Of a stretch of DNA of 64,000 nucleotides, positions 43,689 to 52,278 are shown one piece after another. The position numbers and the translations under genes are program-made. This DNA comes from Anaeromicropila herbilytica (GTDB taxonomy: Bacteria; Bacillota; Clostridia; Lachnospirales; Lachnospiraceae). The notes below the pieces were generated by a model. The model was given only the letters and a program-made list of their open reading frames with translations. It had not been told where the DNA came from and made no database searches. The DNA lies in contig NZ_AP024169.1 in the NCBI RefSeq assembly GCF_016591975.1, positions 2,705,001 to 2,769,000 of the forward strand, written 5' to 3'. Positions within the stretch are counted from its first letter, which is position 1, and the number at the start of each line of letters is the position of its first letter.

Positions 43689-43724
43689 ATTTTATCGCTT
43701 TTTAATACATTTATCAAATCGATA
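43689..43724 (-). promoter_or_regulatory. SDR promoter with overlapping LysR-type palindrome
   Basis: On the minus strand TTGATA (43712-43717), a 17-base spacer and TAAAAT (43689-43694) form the promoter. The palindrome TATCAAATCGATA (43712-43724) covers its -35 box. Confidence 0.65.
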
Positions 43725-43943
43725 CTTTAAATATATAATTTAATATTTAAATCAGCAATATAACTACACAAACTTAAGCAGATCATAAGTATTCCGCTCT
43801 CAATCCTCTGATTATTACTTTTTCATATGGTCCTTTACTTGGAACAATAAATACTAATATTTAATGAAAGTAATTTGTTTTCCGTCATTTAATCTCATTG
43901 AACTCATATTCTTCTATTTTATCATTTACAATTATATTCTATC

Positions 43944-43972
43944 TTGATACAATTAAGTTATCGAATTGATAT
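43944..43972 (+). promoter_or_regulatory. lysR promoter with overlapping palindrome
   Basis: TTGATA (43944-43949), a 17-base spacer and TGATAT (43967-43972) precede lysR by about 50 bases. TATCGAATTGATA (43959-43971) lies on its -10 box and matches the palindrome at the SDR promoter at most positions, as expected for autorepression and divergent control. Confidence 0.6.
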
Positions 43973-44021
43973 TTATTATTATCTATTTAATATTTTAATT
44001 AAAGAAAGGATATGATACTTT

Positions 44022-44909
44022 ATGACAACAAAACAGATTGATTACATATTGGAATTATCGCAAGTTCTAAACTTCAATCGTGCAGCTGAAAATCTCTTTA
44101 CCTCACAACCCACTCTGACTTATCAAATTAAAGCTGTAGAAGAAGAAATTGGCTTTCTTATATTTAACCGCTCTGGAAAGGGTATTTCATTAACACCTGC
44201 TGGTGCCCAGTTCTGCATTTCACTCAGAGTTTTTCGTGAAGATTTGAATAAAGCAATTGAGCAAGGCCAAAATTTTAGTATACGTTATCAGGAGGATATA
44301 AAAATCTCTCTGCCTGGTCGTTCTTCTATCTATTTCTTACCAGAAATCATACGTGAATTTGCCAATATTAGACCGCAAACATCTATCTCTCCCATATTTT
44401 TTGCTCCAAATGCAATGGATCTGTTCCTGCGTAATGAAATAGACATTTTTTATGGTATTGGAGATCAGTGTAAACGAATCTCTGAAATTATTGAATATCC
44501 GCTTTTTGAAAGCCACTTTTATCTTGTCACCAAAACTGATGATCCATTAGCCCAAAAAGATCTAATCCATATGGAAGACCTAAAGGGTAGAACACTGATG
44601 GTTGGTGGTGGGTCTCCTCCACCGTTACGTGCAATACAACAGCGTATCATTAACACGATTCCTATTCAATATTTTAATAGCTATGATCACGAAACCACGC
44701 TTACTAACATTGCTTCTGATAAGGGTGTCTGCATTTCTCCTGGTTTTCTAAATAGTCACACCCCTGAATTCGCATGGATTCCCTTTGACTGTGCAGAAAC
44801 ACTTCCCTGCTATCTATACACGCATAAAAACAATAATCGTCCAGAAATAAAGGAATTACTAAATACCATTACTGACGTATACCAAAAGCATGACGGATTT
44901 CCATTATAG
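44022..44909 (+). CDS. LysR-family transcriptional regulator (295 aa)
   Basis: Residues 1-60 form the LysR winged helix (TKQIDYILELSQVLNFNRAA, SQPTLTYQIKAVEEEIGFLI). The rest is a periplasmic-binding-like effector domain. AAAGGAT precedes ATG 44022. It is divergent from the SDR gene, the typical LysR arrangement, and a strong bidirectional terminator follows. A copy of its 3' end with terminator is found at 39160-39320. The inducer is unknown; the surrounding redox enzymes suggest a small electrophile or aromatic compound. Confidence 0.92.
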   Translation: MTTKQIDYILELSQVLNFNRAAENLFTSQPTLTYQIKAVEEEIGFLIFNRSGKGISLTPAGAQFCISLRVFREDLNKAIEQGQNFSIRYQEDIKISLPGRSSIYFLPEIIREFANIRPQTSISPIFFAPNAMDLFLRNEIDIFYGIGDQCKRISEIIEYPLFESHFYLVTKTDDPLAQKDLIHMEDLKGRTLMVGGGSPPPLRAIQQRIINTIPIQYFNSYDHETTLTNIASDKGVCISPGFLNSHTPEFAWIPFDCAETLPCYLYTHKNNNRPEIKELLNTITDVYQKHDGFPL

Positions 44910-44910
44910 A

Positions 44911-44938
44911 AAAAGAGGTGGCACTGCCACCTCTTTTT
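44911..44938. terminator. Bidirectional terminator after lysR
   Basis: AAAAGAGGTGGCA and TGCCACCTCTTTT form a 12-13 bp stem with a tiny loop and a T-run on both strands. It separates lysR from the convergent metallophosphoesterase gene. Confidence 0.85.
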
Positions 44939-44980
44939 AATGTTCATTACAATCTGCATAATATTCATTATGTACCACAT

Positions 44981-46114
44981 CTAATATTTATTTAACTCTG
45001 ATGTTAGGTTAATTACTACAAATTCACTATGTTTTCCTGTTCTTAAGGGGTATCCCCATCCACCGATTCCAGAGGAAACAACCAGATTCATTTTATTAAA
45101 TTGCCTAATTCCATAATTAACCGTCTGGTTGTCAAACAATACAGTCAGAAGTCCCACTGGCCACAGTTGCCCTGCATGGGTATGTCCAGATAGCATCAGT
45201 TCAAATCCTGCTTCCTCATTCTCGTCCATATCTCTAGGCTGATGATCCACCAGAATATGATAATTGTTCTTCTGAGTATTCTTCGCAAGCTCTTTTGAAG
45301 AAGTTCTTTTCTTCTGCTCCATCTGAGCCACCCATGTATCATTTCTACCTGTAATGCTTATTTCATTTGAGATTTTCCATGAACTGTCATCCAGAATCCG
45401 TATCTGATACTTCTCAATTGTTTCCTGTAGTTCATCTTCTGTATAGTTTGGATTTCTCGAATACAGATTTTTATCATGATTTCCATACACATAATAAATT
45501 CCAAGCGATGGATGTAGCTTAGCTATTGTCTGAAAAGCCTTCTGCATTTTTTCTTTGCTTGTATTCTCATCAACAATATCTCCGCCCAGAATAACTAGGT
45601 CAGGTGATACTTTCTTTATCTTATTACAGTTCATCTGCAACTGCCTTGAATTCATTGTTGTTCCAAAGTGAAGATCTGAAAGAAATACAATCTTATATCC
45701 GCCTTCTCTGAGTTCTTTAGTGGTTGTAATATTATAATCACTTTCCACAATGTGATGCATATTATAATAGCCATAGGATAGTATCATTCCTGTCAGAACA
45801 ATAGGAATCACACAGAAGGTATACATTATATTCCATACCTTAGGTCGTTCCAGTTTTCCTAGTCTTTTCGTCACAATCAATTGAATAAGGTCAATTAATG
45901 CTGCAATTGCAATGATATGTAGAACAACAGCTGCCCAGAGAGAAAATACATTAACAGAAGGAATCATTATGATTAGTGTAAGAATTACTGTTCTCCATCG
46001 TCGTCTTTTTTTCATTAGAGCCCACAGAATTCGATCCATAATTTTATATACATAAATCGATAGTAAGATCATAAAGACTAAAACTAATAAAAAAATATAA
46101 ATATATTGAGTCAT
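44981..46114 (-). CDS. Membrane-bound metallophosphoesterase (377 aa)
   Basis: Three to four N-terminal helices (residues 1-115) precede a calcineurin-like phosphoesterase domain with all metal motifs: FLSDLHFGT, GGDIVDE, YVYGNHDK and SGHTHAGQLWP. It resembles YkuE-type enzymes, some of which act on lipid or cell-envelope phosphates. The catalytic domain orientation relative to the membrane is not certain. AGGAGG lies 13 bases before ATG, a rather long spacing. It converges on lysR and may be independent of the redox cluster. Confidence 0.88.
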   Translation of the reverse strand: MTQYIYIFLLVLVFMILLSIYVYKIMDRILWALMKKRRRWRTVILTLIIMIPSVNVFSLWAAVVLHIIAIAALIDLIQLIVTKRLGKLERPKVWNIMYTFCVIPIVLTGMILSYGYYNMHHIVESDYNITTTKELREGGYKIVFLSDLHFGTTMNSRQLQMNCNKIKKVSPDLVILGGDIVDENTSKEKMQKAFQTIAKLHPSLGIYYVYGNHDKNLYSRNPNYTEDELQETIEKYQIRILDDSSWKISNEISITGRNDTWVAQMEQKKRTSSKELAKNTQKNNYHILVDHQPRDMDENEEAGFELMLSGHTHAGQLWPVGLLTVLFDNQTVNYGIRQFNKMNLVVSSGIGGWGYPLRTGKHSEFVVINLTSELNKY

Positions 46115-46227
46115 TTCTTATATAGCACCTCCTACAGCTTACTTTAATCCATAATTAGATTTTATTCTAATTGATATCATTAAATAAGCATACTGGTCAC
46201 TGTAATTGATAATCTATAACTAAAAAA

Positions 46228-46280
46228 ACTTGGTGATTTTTAAAGTTAATATGGAATTATTAACAACTAAAAATCACCAA
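46228..46280 (-). terminator. Terminator of the first NTF2-like gene
   Basis: TTGGTGATTTTTA (46230-46242) pairs with TAAAAATCACCAA (46268-46280), with a further inner stem, and the minus strand continues with AAGTTTTTTTAG. It lies 29 bases past the stop at 46309. Confidence 0.8.
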
Positions 46281-46308
46281 TTCTTATTCTTACTCTTTAT
46301 TAAATCAG

Positions 46309-46743
46309 CTATCGTACTTCTTTACTATCAGCCCATGAGAAATGTGAAACTCTTTTTGCAATTAACCATTTTCCATCTACCTTAATATATTCATCCTCAT
46401 ACCAAACTCCATTTGTATTCATCATTCGCTTTCCTTCTTCATTATTTCCAATTAATACAACCTGACAATATGCTGTACCAGTTGCATGATCACCTTCAAC
46501 ATTGACTACTTGCTGACCATTAATATGATAAACTGTATCAAATAAAGATAAAAAACCAGTACATGCTTCACATATTTCTTTTCTACCATGTTGTTCAGAT
46601 GTCAACTGTCCTCCAATATATGATTTCAATGTAGCATCTTCTGTAAATAATGTAGCCTGTTTTTGTGTGTCCTTCTGATCAGCTAAGATTGAAAATGTGT
46701 CTACTAGTTCCTTTAAAGCATTTTTTTCTTCGAAAATATTCAT
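46309..46743 (-). CDS. NTF2-like (SnoaL-type) protein (144 aa)
   Basis: The text KEL...FSILADQKDTQKQATLFTED and GTAYCQVVLIGNNEEGKRMM fits the SnoaL-like cone fold, a family of small ligand-binding proteins or isomerases. The last strand ends YIKVDGKWLIAKRVSHFSW. It is clearly related to the protein at 53449-53892 (ADEKDAKSQGDLFLE, YHINGQHI, GTAYCQATLV), so the two are paralogues about 7 kb apart. AAGGAG precedes ATG. Reaction unknown; the flavodoxin and SDR genes nearby suggest a shared redox or detoxifying role. Confidence 0.82.
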   Translation of the reverse strand: MNIFEEKNALKELVDTFSILADQKDTQKQATLFTEDATLKSYIGGQLTSEQHGRKEICEACTGFLSLFDTVYHINGQQVVNVEGDHATGTAYCQVVLIGNNEEGKRMMNTNGVWYEDEYIKVDGKWLIAKRVSHFSWADSKEVR

Positions 46744-46826
46744 AGTTATTCTCCTTCATAATAATATTTTTTAATATAGAATACACATTTAGAATGTGCA
46801 TAATAAGTGAATGTCACCTTTCAGAT

Positions 46827-47279
46827 TTATCGCACTAACATTTCTATAAATTGTTCACCAAAATAATCGTGATTCATTTGAACATAATGTCTTAATGAAT
46901 TACTATCCTTATAAGTTTTTTTCATATACATCTGCCAACCAAGCCACATATCTTTATTCATAATATTTTTGCAACCATATGCTTCCAAAAAATGATCTAA
47001 TACCATTTCACATGCTGACATTACTTGAAGATATTCCTGTGATTCTGTATCACTTGGTAAATCTTTTTTTCCATATACATATTGCGTTATACTTGGATTA
47101 TTCGCAAAAAACATATCAATATTAATTATATTGGTAAACAAATTTTGAAAAGACTGTATTTTTAATGTTGATTTCAAAATTTGACATTGATAGAATAGGA
47201 AAATAAGTGTTGCTAAAGTCACTACAAATCCGAAAATAGTTAGTATCGATGCAATATTAGATATATTTATCCAATTCAT
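46827..47279 (-). CDS. Unknown single-helix membrane protein (150 aa)
   Basis: One N-terminal helix (IASILTIFGFVVTLATLIFLFYQ) is followed by a helical cytoplasmic domain (IQSFQNLFTNIINIDMFFAN, HYVQMNHDYFGEQFIEMLV). The overall pattern recalls DUF4760-type proteins, but the match is by eye only. AAGGAG precedes the ATG. It lies between the NTF2-like gene and the chemoreceptor-like gene on the same strand, without tight coupling to either. Confidence 0.6.
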   Translation of the reverse strand: MNWINISNIASILTIFGFVVTLATLIFLFYQCQILKSTLKIQSFQNLFTNIINIDMFFANNPSITQYVYGKKDLPSDTESQEYLQVMSACEMVLDHFLEAYGCKNIMNKDMWLGWQMYMKKTYKDSNSLRHYVQMNHDYFGEQFIEMLVR

Positions 47280-47343
47280 TATTTGTACTCCTTGAATAAT
47301 TGCTAATTTTATTAATTAAAATTTCTCTCTACATTGCTAAAAA

Positions 47344-48162
47344 TTATTTAATTCTAGCTGCTTGTACTAAATTTTCAGAGCTTACACTAATCTCCTCTAA
47401 TGTTGCCGCTATGTATTCCGTTGATGATGCTTGTGATTCTGATAGTGCGCTTGCATTTTTAATCTCTTTAACAATTTTATTTATAGAACTTTGCATTTCA
47501 AGAAGAAGATTTGATATTGTCTTTGCTGATTCATCACTCATTTGTGAAAGTTTTCGCATTTCATTTGCAACAACTGAAAAACCTTTTCCAGCTTCACCTG
47601 CTCTTGCAGCTTCAATTGCTGCATTTAAGGCCAATAAATTTGACTGTGAAGAAACATTCTTAATGAGATTTAACATATTGTCTGTCTCTTTGATTTTTTG
47701 CTCTGTTTCTTTCGTTGAATTAACAATAGAGTTCATTGATTCTAACAGTTTTTGAGAATGAATGGCAATTTCTTCAACACTAGCATTTGTCTCAGATAGC
47801 GAATTTGATAAATTCGTTACTGATTCTTCTACTTTTGATTGTTGGTCAATGCTTTTATCTATTCCTATAGAGCCGATAACATTTCCATTCGAATCTTTAA
47901 TCGGATAACCAATAAACTTGAATGGTATACCCAGAAACTCCTTAGGAACAACTGCACTTACTACTTCTCCTTTTTGAATGACCTGATACATTGGGTCATC
48001 ATGGCTTAATTCATCTCCAACTTTAACAGGTAGATTTAGTATATTTCCTCCATCATAATATATAATATTGTTCCGATCAGTTAAAACTAGCGCTACATCC
48101 TCTTGTAGGATATTTTTTAATTCAGGTATCACATCTAAAAATGACTCAAGTTTTCTTTCCAC
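47344..48162 (-). CDS. Soluble methyl-accepting chemotaxis-type receptor (272 aa)
   Basis: No membrane helix is present. Residues ~1-105 form a PAS/Cache-like sensor (VALVLTDRNNIIYYDGG, KFIGYPIKDSNGNVIGSIGI). Residues ~130-272 form a shortened MCP signalling hairpin with the conserved tip IKNVSSQSNLLALNAAIEAA RAGEAGKGFSVVA. GTG at 48162 is chosen because AAAGGAGAG lies 9 bases before it; the upstream ATG at 48183 has that site inside its frame. It would bind CheA/CheW in the cytoplasm and sense an internal signal. No che genes are nearby. Confidence 0.85.
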   Translation of the reverse strand: MERKLESFLDVIPELKNILQEDVALVLTDRNNIIYYDGGNILNLPVKVGDELSHDDPMYQVIQKGEVVSAVVPKEFLGIPFKFIGYPIKDSNGNVIGSIGIDKSIDQQSKVEESVTNLSNSLSETNASVEEIAIHSQKLLESMNSIVNSTKETEQKIKETDNMLNLIKNVSSQSNLLALNAAIEAARAGEAGKGFSVVANEMRKLSQMSDESAKTISNLLLEMQSSINKIVKEIKNASALSESQASSTEYIAATLEEISVSSENLVQAARIK

Positions 48163-48245
48163 TTTTATTAACTCTCCTTTCATTTTCTATTGCAATTTTC
48201 TATTTCAATTATTTATGTTGTAATGTCTTCTTGAGCAATACATAT

Positions 48246-48350
48246 TTATTTTCGACTAGCATTTTTACCCTTCTTACGAATTAGCACATAAGTTATAAGA
48301 GTTGAAAGCAATGTAATAGCCAAATCAATGCTTAACTTAATTTTACGCAT
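48246..48350 (-). CDS. Possible 34-residue membrane peptide overlapping the acetyltransferase stop
   Basis: The ATG at 48350 overlaps the acetyltransferase stop codon (ATGCGTAA), the usual sign of translational coupling. The peptide reads MRKIKLSIDLAITLLSTLIT then YVLIRKKGKNASRK: a short basic start, one hydrophobic helix and a basic tail. It could be a real small membrane protein or the surviving start of a longer DUF4405-like protein. It has no ribosome site of its own. Confidence 0.4.
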   Translation of the reverse strand: MRKIKLSIDLAITLLSTLITYVLIRKKGKNASRK

Positions 48351-48903
48351 CTAAACGTTTTAAAATTTTTGCAGGATTGCCGCCTACTACTGTATTTGGT
48401 TCTACATCCTTTGTAACAACAGCACCACCTGCAATTACCGCATTGTCACCTACAGTAATTCCAGGCATTATTGTCACTCTAGCTCCTATCCAGACATTTT
48501 TGCCAATATGAATTCCTTTACATTTTAGGGTGTATCTTGCATCAAAATCATGATTTGTTGTAACAAATGTTGCTTGTGGGCCAATTTGGGTATTTTCTTC
48601 TATCGTTATTCCACCTGCTGACATACAAGTAAAACTATGATTGATGAAAACTTGTTTTCCTAACTTTATTTGTTTACCAAAGTCAATTTCTAGTGGTGGA
48701 ACAATGTAGGTATTCTCAGGAAGTGGTTCCATGAACATCTGTTCAAATAATTGTGGAAGTTCCATTGAATCTGGTTCTGTATGGTTTATCTTAAAGCATA
48801 ATTTACGTGTTCTATTCATATGTTCAATAGCAGGCAAGTAACTTTCCGACATCATCTCCACTGGTTCACCATTCTTTAATTGTTCAAAAATATCATTTTC
48901 CAT
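48343..48903 (-). CDS. Maltose/galactoside-type O-acetyltransferase (186 aa)
   Basis: Hexapeptide repeats of a left-handed beta-helix are clear (IEENTQIGPQATFVTTNHDF, GKNVWIGARVTIMPGITVGD, NAVIAGGAVVTKDVEPNTVV). The catalytic histidine lies in TTNHDF, and ending GGNPAKIL is typical of LacA/Maa/NodL enzymes, which move acetyl groups from acetyl-CoA to sugars. The N-terminal helical segment is shortened and unlike Maa in places, so specificity is open. GGAG precedes the ATG. TetR at 49363 is divergent and may regulate it. Confidence 0.88.
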   Translation of the reverse strand: MENDIFEQLKNGEPVEMMSESYLPAIEHMNRTRKLCFKINHTEPDSMELPQLFEQMFMEPLPENTYIVPPLEIDFGKQIKLGKQVFINHSFTCMSAGGITIEENTQIGPQATFVTTNHDFDARYTLKCKGIHIGKNVWIGARVTIMPGITVGDNAVIAGGAVVTKDVEPNTVVGGNPAKILKRLDA

Positions 48904-49362
48904 TTCTATTTCTCCTTTTAAACTTAGTTGTGTATATCTAGAAATTCTATATAAATTTTAGAAACTCAATAAATATAATTATTTTCCCATATTAAACTTA
49001 TGGGACTATAGTTTCTTATTCCATATATGGGATTATATCTAGAATTAATGCTCAAAACAATGGTCAGTTTAACTCTATTAGTGGCTTATGCAACCATTAA
49101 TATAAATGAGTGACATTTGTTTTTTTATATAGTTACTTTAACAATACAATCTGTTCTTTATCAATCATTTACTCTCCTTCATTTTTAATTTTCTTTCATA
49201 AATTTCTTCTTGTATTTCCCTTAAAATCATGTTATTATGCAACCGAAGTTACTTATTTCCATGCAAATTATATTTACATAATGAGATATAAACAGCGGTC
49301 ATAAAAATATCTTACACTTCTATTAGTATAAAATAGTTACACAAAATAAGGAGGACGTTATT
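48904..49362. other. Divergent control region between the acetyltransferase and tetR genes
   Basis: No gene is supported in these 459 bases. The words TCCCATAT and ATATGGGA recur around 48985-49033 as inverted copies and could be regulator sites. TTAACGGAAC belongs to the tetR start. I see no RNA gene. Confidence 0.4.
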
Positions 49363-49944
49363 ATGATTATTAACGGAACTGAAGATTTACGAATACAAAA
49401 AACGATTGATGCTATTCATAAAACATTTGAGGACATGATTTGTGAAATGAATTATGATAAAATTACTGTAAAAGAATTGACAGATCGTGCTAGAATTAAT
49501 AAAAAAACATTCTATCGCTATTATCCATCAATGGATGATTTGCTTATAGAACTGCAAAATGAAATGTCACAAGAATATATTGCACGAGTTGCTTCCTATA
49601 GTCTTCCAGAAGAGCTTGATAAGGTAAATCGGGAGTTTTTTTTATACTCTCTAGATCGTGGCGAAGTATATGAAAAGATTACATGTAGCGGTAATTATCA
49701 GTTTATGCGCCAAAAGATGATTAGTAATGTTATGAACAACACCTGGGGCCAATCACAAATGTTAAAATCATATGACCGTTATAAGCAAAACATTCTTTTA
49801 GCCTTTGTACAAACATCAAGTGTAGAAATGTATAGACAATGGGTTGCTGACGGTAAAAAAGTTCCTATAAATGAAATTATTACCCTATCCAACCATTTAC
49901 TCTGTGATGGTGTAAACGGATTAATGAAAACTTTGAATGATTAA
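49363..49944 (+). CDS. TetR-family transcriptional regulator (193 aa)
   Basis: The N-terminal helix-turn-helix is typical (TIDAIHKTFEDMICEMNYDK, ITVKELTDRARINKKTFYRY, YPSMDDLLIEL). The C-terminal helical domain resembles the TetR C-terminal type found in firmicute proteins (DhaS-like), but a ligand cannot be read. AAGGAGG precedes ATG 49363. It is divergent from the acetyltransferase gene and convergent with the J-domain gene, with a terminator between. Confidence 0.9.
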   Translation: MIINGTEDLRIQKTIDAIHKTFEDMICEMNYDKITVKELTDRARINKKTFYRYYPSMDDLLIELQNEMSQEYIARVASYSLPEELDKVNREFFLYSLDRGEVYEKITCSGNYQFMRQKMISNVMNNTWGQSQMLKSYDRYKQNILLAFVQTSSVEMYRQWVADGKKVPINEIITLSNHLLCDGVNGLMKTLND

Positions 49945-50002
49945 TTTACTATATGATATTATCTTATCTATCTCTAATAAACAAAAACTTATATTCTTTA
50001 AA

Positions 50003-50039
50003 AGCGAGTGAAGGTATAAAAAATATACTTTTACTCGCT
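50003..50039. terminator. Terminator between tetR and the J-domain gene
   Basis: AGCGAGTGAAGGTATA pairs with TATACTTTTACTCGCT over 16 positions including two G-U pairs. Both convergent genes end near it. Confidence 0.7.
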
Positions 50040-50064
50040 ATCAAATGTCTTCTTACAGTTCTTC

Positions 50065-51042
50065 TTACATTTTTGCTTTCATATCTTTGAGATTCGAATC
50101 ATAACTGTTAAGAACATCTTCTATCGTGAGATTTAGACAAGAATCAACCCCTATCTCTTCCATATGTTCCATCCGCAGATATAAATCTATGTTTACCCTG
50201 ACAGCATATGGTCGGATGTTTCGTTTTACCTCCAATGCATTTACTACGAACTTAACCTGCGCCAAATGCTTTTGAAGAATTGGAATAATCACATAGTATA
50301 GAGAATCTTCCGAAAAATAAAGGTGTCCTAAAGAAGTTCCGTTCTCATCAGAAACCACAATCCGATTGTTCATGAGAGAATCTGCATATAATAAGTCACC
50401 TTTTTTCAGCCTAATCATTGCTCTAAATATCTTACTTTCCCCTTTGGTTCCTAAAAGCGCTTGAAACTTGTATATATTTCTTTTTTGTGCATCTATTTTA
50501 ATAGGCTCTACCAACTTTTTCAAACAGGATACTGGTAGAATATACTGTCCTGAAAGTATATGAAATAACCGTACTTGAAATGGAAATCGATTTGCCTTTA
50601 TATCATAATCATAATAGATACCATTCTTATGTTCTATATTTTCTAGCAATTCTACTACTGCATGATTCAGACTTTTCAATAGACAATCAAATTCCTCTAA
50701 ATCAGGATCCCATTCATATTTTCCTCTCGTAACTTCTATATATTCTTTTTCATAATCTTCCCATAAAACCATATAGATATTTCTTTCTGTAAAAGCATTT
50801 TCTATTACCTTCGCTTTCCATACAGGTGTAGCGATAGGTATTTCTTTTTCATTCACCTTATATTCACGGAGTATGGAATAAGCCTCATTAATTAATTGTG
50901 CTTTTTTGATATGTTCTGGTTTGTCTGATTCTACTACATCTGGATGATATTGTCCCATCATTATTCGAAACTTCTGCTTGATTGTCTTAACATCGTCTTG
51001 ACTAGTAACTCCTAAAATACTTGCTGCTTCTTTTATCGTCAT
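50065..51042 (-). CDS. J-domain (DnaJ-like) protein (325 aa)
   Basis: Residues 1-65 form a J domain with the HPD motif (MMGQYHPDVVESDKPEHIKK, INEAYSILREY), which stimulates the ATPase of DnaK-type chaperones. The remaining 260 residues lack the Gly/Phe, zinc-finger or substrate domains of DnaJ and match nothing I recognise (RFPFQVRLFHILSGQYILPV, LAQVKFVVNALEVKRNIRPY). It is thus a type III J protein with a private C-terminal domain. No strong ribosome site is seen before the ATG. No chaperone genes are adjacent. Confidence 0.85.
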   Translation of the reverse strand: MTIKEAASILGVTSQDDVKTIKQKFRIMMGQYHPDVVESDKPEHIKKAQLINEAYSILREYKVNEKEIPIATPVWKAKVIENAFTERNIYMVLWEDYEKEYIEVTRGKYEWDPDLEEFDCLLKSLNHAVVELLENIEHKNGIYYDYDIKANRFPFQVRLFHILSGQYILPVSCLKKLVEPIKIDAQKRNIYKFQALLGTKGESKIFRAMIRLKKGDLLYADSLMNNRIVVSDENGTSLGHLYFSEDSLYYVIIPILQKHLAQVKFVVNALEVKRNIRPYAVRVNIDLYLRMEHMEEIGVDSCLNLTIEDVLNSYDSNLKDMKAKM

Positions 51043-51210
51043 TTCTTGCTTTACCTGTTTCTATTTTATAAATGTATTATTACACTATATTATACAGACT
51101 CATATATAAATTATCAAATATTCATATTCATTAACGTTTTAATACATAATCTACATTCGATCCTTTATATTCAATCAACTAAAGTAATGCACTCGATCTA
51201 TTTTTGTAAT
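51043..51210. other. Intergenic stretch upstream of the J-domain gene
   Basis: With the terminator at 51211-51247 and the 3' flank of the aldo/keto reductase this makes a gap of about 320 bases. It is AT-rich and I see no gene in it. Confidence 0.5.
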
Positions 51211-51247
51211 AAAAAGCTTCATCCGAAAATTGGGGATGAAGCTTTTT
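51211..51247 (-). terminator. Terminator of the aldo/keto reductase gene
   Basis: AAAAAGCTTCATCC and GGATGAAGCTTTTTT form a 14-bp stem with runs of A and T on either side, so it can work in both directions. It lies about 115 bases past the stop at 51361. Confidence 0.8.
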
Positions 51248-51360
51248 TACTACAATATCTTAAGAACTTTTTTTAGAGTTCCCCTTATTAATGTTTCCTG
51301 TACAGTCTTTCCTATTGCAATACGTCTTACAATAGGTGTCTCCATACTGCAAGCCCTATT

Positions 51361-52218
51361 TTAGTCTTCTGGTTTCCAGGCTCCTAATTGAGCTTCCTGA
51401 TCAGCAAGGCTCATTACATAAAAGCGTACACCATTATCTAATTTTTTTATTTTATTCATTTCATCTTCTGTCAATTCAAAATCAAAGATATCAATATTGG
51501 CTTTTAAATGTTCTGGATTAGTTGTCTTAGGGAAAATAATATTTCCTTCCTGAATATGCCATCTTAATATAATCTGTGCATTTGTTTTCTTATATTTTTC
51601 TGCAAGTTCTGTAAAGACTGGCTCCTGCATCAATCCTGTATCACCATGTCCCAGTGGATACCAACATTCAATCACTGTTCCAGCATCTGCTATTCTTTTC
51701 TTTAATTCATTCTGTGGATAATAAGGATGGCACTCTACCTGCAATACTGCTGGTTTGATTGTTGCCATTGCAAGCACTTCTTCTAATCTTTCTGATTCAA
51801 AATTACTAAGGCCAATACTTCTTACTTTGCCTTCTGTAACTGCTTTTTCCATCGCTTTATATGCACCAATATAGTCACCAAACTGCTGATGAAGTAAGAG
51901 AAGATCAATATAATCTGTATCAAGACGAGATAACATCTTATCAATAGCAATCGCTGTTGCCTCTTCTCCATATTCGCTTGGCCATAATTTACTTGTAATC
52001 CAGATTTCATTTCTTGGAATACCACTTTCCTTTACTGCTGCCCCTACGCCTCTTTCATTTTGATAAGCGTGAGCTGTATCAATGTGTCGGTATCCAAGTT
52101 TAAAGGCATCTAAGCAATTCTGTCTTGTAGCTTCATCACCTATAACCATATAGACACCAAGTCCAAATTGTGGAATTTTACATCCGTTATTTAAGGTAAT
52201 ATACGTCTGTTTTTTCAT
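51361..52218 (-). CDS. Aldo/keto reductase (285 aa)
   Basis: The (beta/alpha)8 reductase is recognised by GYRHIDTAHAYQNERGVGAA (Asp and Tyr of the tetrad), ITSKLW (Lys), DLLLLHQQ (His) and IGLSNFESERLEEVLAMA. The C-terminal NADPH-binding part has IIFPKTTNPEHLKANIDIFD. It belongs to the 2,5-diketo-gluconate/aldose reductase type and reduces carbonyls with NADPH. AAGAAGGA precedes ATG. Same-strand NTF2-like and flavodoxin genes upstream (60 bases and more) probably belong to one functional group. Confidence 0.92.
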   Translation of the reverse strand: MKKQTYITLNNGCKIPQFGLGVYMVIGDEATRQNCLDAFKLGYRHIDTAHAYQNERGVGAAVKESGIPRNEIWITSKLWPSEYGEEATAIAIDKMLSRLDTDYIDLLLLHQQFGDYIGAYKAMEKAVTEGKVRSIGLSNFESERLEEVLAMATIKPAVLQVECHPYYPQNELKKRIADAGTVIECWYPLGHGDTGLMQEPVFTELAEKYKKTNAQIILRWHIQEGNIIFPKTTNPEHLKANIDIFDFELTEDEMNKIKKLDNGVRFYVMSLADQEAQLGAWKPED

Positions 52219-52278
52219 AATATCCTTCTTTCCTGTGCCTTATTCATGTAAAAGGTACATATAATTTTGGTTTTCTTC

